64,000 nt of DNA from Sphaerisporangium siamense (GTDB lineage Bacteria; Actinomycetota; Actinomycetes; Streptosporangiales; Streptosporangiaceae), in NCBI RefSeq assembly GCF_014205275.1, contig NZ_JACHND010000001.1:4898001-4962000 (forward strand), written 5' to 3'. Position 1 is the first letter of the stretch. Each line of letters opens with the position of its first letter. Both the position numbers and the translations under genes were made by a program. Below the pieces are notes generated by a model that ran no database searches, was not told where the DNA came from, and saw only the letters and a program-made list of their open reading frames with translations. Positions 7,625 to 14,476 of this stretch are shown one piece after another.

Positions 7625-10600
7625 ATGAGGCTGCACAACCTGCGGCTCACCGCCTTCGGCTCCTTCCCCGGCAGCGAGGAGGTCGACTTCGACGCGCTCG
7701 GGGAGTCCGGCCTGTTCCTGGTGCACGGCCCCACCGGCGCGGGCAAGACCACCGTCCTGGACGCCGTCTGCTACGCGCTGTACGGCCAGGTGCCCGGCCT
7801 GCGCAACAGCGCGCGCCGCCTGCGCTGCGACCACGCGCCCCCCGACCGCGGGCCGAAGGTCACGCTCGAGGTCACGCTGCGCGGCAGGCGGCTGCGCGTC
7901 ACCCGTTCTCCCGTCTGGGAGCGGCCCAAGCTCAGAGGCGAAGGGGTCGTCGAAGAGAAGGCGAAGGTCCTGGTCGAGGAACTGCCCGCCTCCGGCGCGC
8001 CGGTGTTCCTGTCCAGCCGGGCGGACGAGGCCGGCGATCTCATCGGCGGTCTGCTCGGCATGAACGCCGACCAGTTCTGCCAGGTCGCGATGCTCCCGCA
8101 GGGCGACTTCGCGAGGTTCCTGCGCGCCGACGGCGAAGAGCGCCGCCGCCTGCTGGAGAAACTGTTCTCCGTCAAGATCTTCAGCGACGTCGAGCACTGG
8201 CTGTCCGAGCACCGCACGACCGCCCACCAGGAGCGCCAGGAACTCCGCCAGCGCGTCGACTCGGTAATCGACCAAATGCGCGGCGCCGCCGGCCCCACCC
8301 TCCTGGCGACCGCAGCCTCGCCCGTCCCCACGACCGCGGGGCCCGCTCCTCTCGACATCACGGACACCGCCCCGCCGGCGGGCGAGGCTCCCACCACGCT
8401 GGAGAGCGAGGGTCCTTCCCGGAAGGCTGGGGATTCCGCCACGCTGGGAACCGAGGGACCGGCCGCTCTGGAGAGTGAGGGTCCAGCCGCACTGGACGCC
8501 GGGGGGTCCGCCTCGCCGAGTGGCAGGGGCGTCAGGGATCCGCGGGAAGAGCCGCTGGAATGGGCCCGTGATCTCCTGGAGGCCGCCGAGCGCGCCTGCG
8601 CGGGCCTCACCGGCGCGCGGGCCGGGAGCGAGGCGTTCCTGAAGTCGGCCAGGACCGCGCTGGAGGCCGGGCACGAGCTGGCCCGGCGCCGCCGCGCCCA
8701 CGCCGACGCCCAGGCCAGGCGGGACGAGCTCGACCGCGCCGCCGAGGAGCGCTCCGACCTGGAGACCATCCTCGCCGAGGCGATCCGCGCCGACCAGGTC
8801 GCACCGCTGATCCAGCAGGCCGAGCAACGTGCCGAGGAGGCCGCGAAGGCATGGCGCCTTGCCGCCGAGGCCACCGCCCGCGCCCTTCCCTTGCTCCCGT
8901 CGGCCGGAACCGCCCACCCGGACGTCACAGCCCCCAGCGGTTCGCGCCCGTCCCCGGAGGACCGGTCCACCTCTCGTTCCCCGGACGGAAGGGGGCCGCG
9001 CCCGTCCCTGGAAGACCACTCCGGCTCTCATTCCCCAGATGTGACCGGTGCGCGGGGTGTGACCGGTTCCCCGGACGTGACCGGCCCGCGCCCGTTCGCC
9101 GACGACCGGCCGGACTCCCAGGCGCCGGATGTGCCGGAAGACGCCCCGAGGGTGCCGTCCTCGGGCGAGCGTCCGGAGCCGGACCCGGAGTCGATGGCCG
9201 CGCTGGAGCGTGCGCGCCGGGACGAGATCGCACGGCTGGAGCAGCTCGCACCCGAGGAGGCGCGGCTGGAGACGCTGCGGGACGGGCTGGCCCAGGTGGG
9301 TGCGCGGCGCACGGCGCTGACGGACGAGCGAGACCGGACGAGCCGGCGGCTCGAAGCCCTGCCCGGGCTGCGCGCGCAGACCGGGGAGCGCCTCGCGCTG
9401 GCCCGGCTGGCCGCCTCCGGCCTCCCCACGGCCCGCGCCGCCGAGTCCGCCGCCACTCGTCACCTTGATGCCGTCCGCCGCCGCGACACCGCGGCCGCCG
9501 ACATGTCCGCCGCTCTGAACGACCTCCGCACCCTGCTCGCCGACCTGCCCGGCCCTGTGCCCGGTGACCTGTCCGTTGACCCGGCGAGTCCCGGGCAGGT
9601 CGGCGCGGTGGCTCGGGAGGTGCGGGAGCGGCTGTCCGAGATGGAGCGCGCGCACCGGGACGAGCTGGCCGGGCTAGAGCTGCGCCGGGCCGACGAGACG
9701 CGCGCGGCCGAGGTGCGCGCCGAGCTCGCCGAAACCGACACCGCGCTCGAAGGGCTGGACGAGCGTGAGACGGCCCTCGCCGCCGCGCGGGACGAGCTGC
9801 CGACCCGCCTCGCCGACATCGAGGAGCGCCTGGCCGCCGTACGCGAGCAGGCGGCCCAGGTCCCCGCCGCCGAGGCCGCCTGGAACGCCGCCTGCGCCGC
9901 CCTGGAGCACGCCGAGCGCCGCGACGCCGTGGCCGCCGAACTGGAGGCCGCGGAGGCCGAGCGGAGGATCACCACCGACGAGGCCCAGGAACTGCGCGAC
10001 CGCCTCCAGTCCATCAGGCAGGAACGCATCGAGGGCATGGCCGCCGAGCTGGCACAAGCGCTCACCCCAGGCGAGCCCTGCGCCGTCTGTGGCTCGATCG
10101 ACCACCCCGCGCCCGCGATCCTCGCCGAGGCCATGTCCACGGTCGAGGACGAGCAGGAGGCCGAGGCGCTCGCCGACGCCGCGCAGGATCGCCGGCAGGC
10201 TGCGGAGGGCCGGGTCGCGGTCCTGCACGCCCAGGTGGAGGAGGCCGAGGCCCGGGCGGGCGGCCTGTCGGCCGACGAGGCCCTGACCGCCCGCGAGGAG
10301 ACCGAGTCGCGGCTCACCGGCCTCGCCGTGGCCGCGGAGGCCGAGGAGGAGCTGGCGGAACAGGCGCGCGCCGTGCGCGCCGAGCTGGACGACGTCAGGG
10401 ACCGGGTGCGCGACGTCGACCTTGAGATCGCGGGCCACCGCACGCACCGCGCCGCCCTCCAGGCCGAACTGGACCGTCTCACGCTCGTCCTCGACGCCGC
10501 GCGGGGTGAGGACGCCACCGTGGCGGCGCGCCGCGAGCGCCTCGGCGCGGAGGCCCGCCTGCTCGGCCTCGCCATCGACGCCGCCACCCGCCTTGGCGAG

Positions 10601-12169
10601 ACGGCCGCCGCCCACGAGGAACAACGCGCCGCGGCACGCCGCGACCTCCCGGAGGCCCTCCGCCTCCTCGACGCCGCCGAAGCCGCGTCCCGCGCACCCG
10701 AAACGAGCGGCACCGTCAGGGACGCTGAGCGTGACGGCACTGACGTCGGGAGTGCGAAGTTCCGGAGCGCGGAGGTCAGGGGCACTGAGTTCGAGGGCGT
10801 GAAGTTCAGGGGTGCTGAGGTCCGGAGGGCGGAGTTCGGCGGTACTGACTTCGGAGGCGTGGAGTTCGGGGGTGTGGAGGCTGGCGGGGCGGACTTCAGT
10901 GAGGAGAAGGCGGCGGGGCTGGTGCGGCGGGGCGAAGGGGTGTTGGCCGCGTTGCGTGAATCGGCCGACGAGGAGGCCGCCCTGGCCGAGGCCGCAGGGC
11001 GCCTGGACGCGGAGCTGGCCGACCTGAACGACGCCCTCGCCCGCGTCGGCCTCGAACTCGCCGCGGAACAGGCCAAGGAGGAAGGTCTGACCGCGGAGTC
11101 CGAACGGCTGACCACGCGTCTCGACGCCGCCAGGGGGGAGGACGCCACCCTGTCCGCCCGCCTGGAGCGCCTCGCCGACGAGGCGGAGCTGCTGCGGGAC
11201 GCCGCCGAGGTCGGCCGGCACGCCCGCGCGACCTCCGCCGAACGGGACGCCGCCGCGGCCAGGGCCGAGAGCGCGGCCGGGGAGGCCGGCTTCGCCGGGG
11301 TCGAGGACGCCCGCGCGGCCATGCGCACGACATCGGCCCGCCAGGCGATGTCCGAACGGCTGCGCGCGCTGGACGCCGAGCACGCCGCCGTCACGAAGCT
11401 GCTCTCCGATCCCGAGCTCGCCGCCGCCGCGGCGGCCCCGCCCCCGGACGTCCCCGCGCTGACCGAGGCGTTCGAGCGGGCCGAGCGCGAGCACGCCGAG
11501 CGTTCGTCGGCCCGCGACCAGGCCGCCGCCCGCCGTGACCGTCTCGCCGAGCTGTCCACGTCGCTGGACGCCACGATGGCGCGGTGGCGTCCCGCCGAGG
11601 AGCGCCACCGCCTGGCCAGGAGCCTCGCCGAGCTGGCCGTGGGCACCTCGCCGGACAACGTGCCGCACATGCGCCTGTCGTCCTACGTGCTGGGCGAGCG
11701 GCTGCGCCAGGTCGTGGACGCGGCCAACGCCCGGCTCGACCACATGTCCGGCGGCCGTTACGTCCTGCTCTACGACCCGCGCAAGTCCGCGGGCGACCGC
11801 AAGCGGGCCGGCGGCGGCCTCGGTCTGCGCGTCCTGGACGGCTGGACGGGGGTGGACCGCGATCCCGCCACCCTGTCCGGCGGCGAGGCGTTCATGACGT
11901 CCCTGGCGCTGGCCCTGGCGCTCGCCGACGTCGTCAGCGCCGAGGCGGGTGGCGTCGAGCTCGGCACGCTGTTCATCGACGAGGGCTTCGGCACCCTCGA
12001 CGAGGACACGCTCGACGGCGTCCTCGACATCCTGGACGAGCTGCGGGACGGAGGCAGGGCCGTGGGCATCGTCAGCCACGTCGGCGAGCTGCGTGCCCGG
12101 GTGCCCGCGCAGCTCAAGGTGATCAAGAACCGTTTCGGTTCCCGTCTTTCCATGGCGGTTCCCGGATAG
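7625..12169 (+). CDS. sbcC: Exonuclease subunit SbcC (Rad50-like ATPase), oversized with repeat inserts
   Basis: Walker A (GPTGAGKTT, residues 35-43), the zinc-hook CAVC (C819/C822), the ABC signature LSGGEAF (about 1417) and Walker B LFIDEGFGTLD (about 1449) make this a complete Rad50-type ATPase with Ala/Glu/Arg-rich coiled coils. At 1514 residues it is several hundred longer than usual SbcC. Much of the excess lies in three low-complexity blocks: about 222-308 (repeated ESEGP/TEGP), about 422-525 (repeated SPDVTG and RPS-ED motifs) and 1038-1092 (11 tandem pentapeptides). All are in frame with no stop codon, so the gene is probably functional. The inserts sit within coil segments, not in the ATPase head or the hook. 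Confidence 0.95.
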   Translation: MRLHNLRLTAFGSFPGSEEVDFDALGESGLFLVHGPTGAGKTTVLDAVCYALYGQVPGLRNSARRLRCDHAPPDRGPKVTLEVTLRGRRLRVTRSPVWERPKLRGEGVVEEKAKVLVEELPASGAPVFLSSRADEAGDLIGGLLGMNADQFCQVAMLPQGDFARFLRADGEERRRLLEKLFSVKIFSDVEHWLSEHRTTAHQERQELRQRVDSVIDQMRGAAGPTLLATAASPVPTTAGPAPLDITDTAPPAGEAPTTLESEGPSRKAGDSATLGTEGPAALESEGPAALDAGGSASPSGRGVRDPREEPLEWARDLLEAAERACAGLTGARAGSEAFLKSARTALEAGHELARRRRAHADAQARRDELDRAAEERSDLETILAEAIRADQVAPLIQQAEQRAEEAAKAWRLAAEATARALPLLPSAGTAHPDVTAPSGSRPSPEDRSTSRSPDGRGPRPSLEDHSGSHSPDVTGARGVTGSPDVTGPRPFADDRPDSQAPDVPEDAPRVPSSGERPEPDPESMAALERARRDEIARLEQLAPEEARLETLRDGLAQVGARRTALTDERDRTSRRLEALPGLRAQTGERLALARLAASGLPTARAAESAATRHLDAVRRRDTAAADMSAALNDLRTLLADLPGPVPGDLSVDPASPGQVGAVAREVRERLSEMERAHRDELAGLELRRADETRAAEVRAELAETDTALEGLDERETALAAARDELPTRLADIEERLAAVREQAAQVPAAEAAWNAACAALEHAERRDAVAAELEAAEAERRITTDEAQELRDRLQSIRQERIEGMAAELAQALTPGEPCAVCGSIDHPAPAILAEAMSTVEDEQEAEALADAAQDRRQAAEGRVAVLHAQVEEAEARAGGLSADEALTAREETESRLTGLAVAAEAEEELAEQARAVRAELDDVRDRVRDVDLEIAGHRTHRAALQAELDRLTLVLDAARGEDATVAARRERLGAEARLLGLAIDAATRLGETAAAHEEQRAAARRDLPEALRLLDAAEAASRAPETSGTVRDAERDGTDVGSAKFRSAEVRGTEFEGVKFRGAEVRRAEFGGTDFGGVEFGGVEAGGADFSEEKAAGLVRRGEGVLAALRESADEEAALAEAAGRLDAELADLNDALARVGLELAAEQAKEEGLTAESERLTTRLDAARGEDATLSARLERLADEAELLRDAAEVGRHARATSAERDAAAARAESAAGEAGFAGVEDARAAMRTTSARQAMSERLRALDAEHAAVTKLLSDPELAAAAAAPPPDVPALTEAFERAEREHAERSSARDQAAARRDRLAELSTSLDATMARWRPAEERHRLARSLAELAVGTSPDNVPHMRLSSYVLGERLRQVVDAANARLDHMSGGRYVLLYDPRKSAGDRKRAGGGLGLRVLDGWTGVDRDPATLSGGEAFMTSLALALALADVVSAEAGGVELGTLFIDEGFGTLDEDTLDGVLDILDELRDGGRAVGIVSHVGELRARVPAQLKVIKNRFGSRLSMAVPG
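10736..10900 (+). repeat. Eleven tandem 15-bp units encoding pentapeptide repeats inside sbcC
   Basis: The units read GTDVG, SAKFR, SAEVR, GTEFE, GVKFR, GAEVR, RAEFG, GTDFG, GVEFG, GVEAG, GADFS. Taken one position over, this fits the pentapeptide-repeat consensus [STAV][DN][LF][STR]G (for example TDFGG, TEFEG, AEVRG). The DNA period is exactly 15 bases, so copies can be gained or lost without breaking the frame. Confidence 0.85.
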
Positions 12170-12279
12170 ACCGCCACATATGGGAACGTTGTAACGGCTG
12201 GGGTGTCCGGTGTCTTTGGGATAGATGACACGCGGGGGGACACGCCAGGGCGGATCGAGAAGGGCGGGGAAGTCACGGG

Positions 12280-14424
12280 GTGAAGATCGCACTGCCGCGG
12301 GGAGACCGGCGTACGGCGGTGATCGCGGCGGTCGCCGTCGGCGCGCTCGGGGTCGGCGCGGCGATCGTGGGCGTGGGCGTGTCCAGCGCGAGCCCCAGGC
12401 TGGCCGATGTCGGCGCCTGGCTGTGGAGCTCGGCACGCGGCTCGGTCGTGCACGCCAACGGCCTGTCCGGCCAGGTGGACGGTCGTATCGACGACGTCGC
12501 CAGGCCCGGCCGCGACCTCGACGTCGTCCAGCACGGAGCCACCGTCCTGCTGGTCGACCGGGCGGCCGGCGTGGTCAGCCGCGTCGAGCCGAGCCGGCTC
12601 ACCGTGGTCCGCACCCGCGACTTCCGCGCGGCGCGCATCCAGATCGTCGTGGCAGGTGACGCCGCGTACGCCGTCGATCCTGAGGGCACGGTCCAGCGCA
12701 TCGACCCGGCCACGCTCGGCCCCGTCGGCGCGCCCGTCGCGCTGCCGGGCCCGCTCGGCCGCGCCGCCGCCGACGGGGGAGGGACGCTGTGGGTGCCGGT
12801 GCCCGAGACCGGCCGTGTCGTGCCGATCCGTGACGGCGTCAAGGGCACGGAGGTCCCGGTCGGCGCGCCCGGCGACCCCTTGGCGCTCACCGTCGCCGGC
12901 GGACTGCCAGTGGTCGTCGACGCCCGCGCGGCACGCGCCGTCACCATCCGCGCCGATGGCACCCGGACACGCTTCACCCTCCCCGACGCCGTCACCGCCG
13001 CGGGGCGCGGCGGCGTGCTGTCCCCGGCGACCACCGAAGGCTCGACCGTGCCCATCCTCGTGCCGGGGCGGGACGGGTTGCTGCTGCTCCTCGACTCCGC
13101 CTCGGGGCAGATCGCCCAGACCAAGCTGTCGCAGGCCGTCGCCGACCCGGCGGCGCTCGGCGTGCCCCAGGTGCTCGGCACCCGCGCGTACATCCCCGAC
13201 AGTGGCGCCGGGCGGCTGATCGTGTGGGACTGGGCGGCGAACGGCTTCGCCGCACCCGTCCAGGTCACCACGCGCTACGGCGACTTGCAGGTGTTCGTCC
13301 GCGACGGCCTGCTCTGGGCGAACGACGGCGCGGGCGACGGGGCCGTCGTGGTCGATCCCGAGGGGCGGGCGCGCCGCGTGCGCAAGGACGAGCCCGACGT
13401 TCCCGGCCCGACGCGCACGCCGTGGACGGAACCGACGCCGAGCGCGGGGCCGACCGGCGACGGCGCGTCCGCGCCCTCCGACCCGACCGGCTCGCCGCCG
13501 CCCCGCACCGGCCCGCTCAGCGCGGAACCCACCCGGACCCGCGACGCGGTTCCTCCGGAGGCGTCACCGACCCCGACGCGCGACGGCGAGTCCTCGCCGC
13601 AGCAGTCCGGGGCGCCGGGGGCGGTGAGCGTACGGTCCGGTCCCGGCAGGATCGACGTGGCGTTCTCTCCCTCCGTGGGGGGCGAGGTGCGGCGGTACAC
13701 GCTGGCCGTGTCTCCGGCAGGTGGGGAGGTCACCCCGGCGGCGGTCGCCGGAGAAGGACCGTTCCGATTCACGGTCGCCGGAGGCGACTGCGCCAAGGAG
13801 TACACGGTCGTGGTCGTCGCGCAGTGGAAGGGTGGCGAGGCGCGGTCAGCGCCGAGTGGAGCGGCGCGGCCGTGCGTCGCGCCCGCCGCCCCCGCGAACT
13901 TCCAGGCCAAGGCCAGGAACCGCGGAGCCGACCTGTCGTGGTCGGCCCCCGAGAACGCCGGGGGCGCGGACGTGACCTACTCGCTGTCGGGCGCGGCGTC
14001 CAAGAACGGGATCACGGGCACCTCGTTCGGCGTCGAGGGCCTCAAGAACGCGCGCAAGCACGAATTCACCCTCAAAGCGCGCAACTCGGCGGGGGAGGGG
14101 CAGGCCACGGCCTCGGCCACGGCGGACCTGGCCTACCCACGGCACGCCTACGAGAACGCCGGCAACCGCCAGAGCGACACCCCCGTCCGGCCTGGCCCCG
14201 GCAAGGACGGCGAGATCGGCCGCATCCCCAAGGGACGGCACCGGCCTCTCACGGTGATCTGCCAGCTCAAGGGTGCCTCCGTCGCGGAGGCCGAGTCGGG
14301 GGAGACCAGTGACGTCTGGAACCGCATCGAGTGGAACGGCGGCGTGGGCTACCTCAGCGACACGCTGATGAAGACTCCGCGCGGCGCGTTCCCCGCCGCG
14401 CCCCTGTTCCAATGCGACGACTGA
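12280..14424 (+). CDS. Membrane-anchored beta-propeller / fibronectin type III / SH3-like protein
   Basis: The 714-residue protein begins with a short cytosolic end and one membrane helix (about 12-34). It continues with a beta-propeller-like region (about 45-370; recurring VVDPEG, DSASGQI-type turns) and a Pro/Thr-rich linker (about 375-450). Two FN3 domains follow (about 452-535 and 537-620; the second contains APANFQAKARNRGADLSWSA), then a C-terminal SH3-like module (about 622-705; PVRPGPGKDGEIGRIPKG, WNRIEWNGGVGYLSDTLM). It is predicted to face outward and to bind wall polymers or partner proteins. It lies 52 bases before moxR and probably belongs to the same envelope unit. The GTG start at 12280 is the first that leaves a sensible signal anchor. 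Confidence 0.75.
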   Translation: MKIALPRGDRRTAVIAAVAVGALGVGAAIVGVGVSSASPRLADVGAWLWSSARGSVVHANGLSGQVDGRIDDVARPGRDLDVVQHGATVLLVDRAAGVVSRVEPSRLTVVRTRDFRAARIQIVVAGDAAYAVDPEGTVQRIDPATLGPVGAPVALPGPLGRAAADGGGTLWVPVPETGRVVPIRDGVKGTEVPVGAPGDPLALTVAGGLPVVVDARAARAVTIRADGTRTRFTLPDAVTAAGRGGVLSPATTEGSTVPILVPGRDGLLLLLDSASGQIAQTKLSQAVADPAALGVPQVLGTRAYIPDSGAGRLIVWDWAANGFAAPVQVTTRYGDLQVFVRDGLLWANDGAGDGAVVVDPEGRARRVRKDEPDVPGPTRTPWTEPTPSAGPTGDGASAPSDPTGSPPPRTGPLSAEPTRTRDAVPPEASPTPTRDGESSPQQSGAPGAVSVRSGPGRIDVAFSPSVGGEVRRYTLAVSPAGGEVTPAAVAGEGPFRFTVAGGDCAKEYTVVVVAQWKGGEARSAPSGAARPCVAPAAPANFQAKARNRGADLSWSAPENAGGADVTYSLSGAASKNGITGTSFGVEGLKNARKHEFTLKARNSAGEGQATASATADLAYPRHAYENAGNRQSDTPVRPGPGKDGEIGRIPKGRHRPLTVICQLKGASVAEAESGETSDVWNRIEWNGGVGYLSDTLMKTPRGAFPAAPLFQCDD

Positions 14425-14476
14425 CCGAACCCGACAGCATGCGACGACATGCGACGACCGACAGGGGGGCGACGTC

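Noticed and set aside
7106-12436. Long antisense open frames across sbcD and sbcC
   Set aside because: SbcD and SbcC motifs are unambiguous on the + strand; the antisense translations are low-complexity mirrors of the coiled coil.
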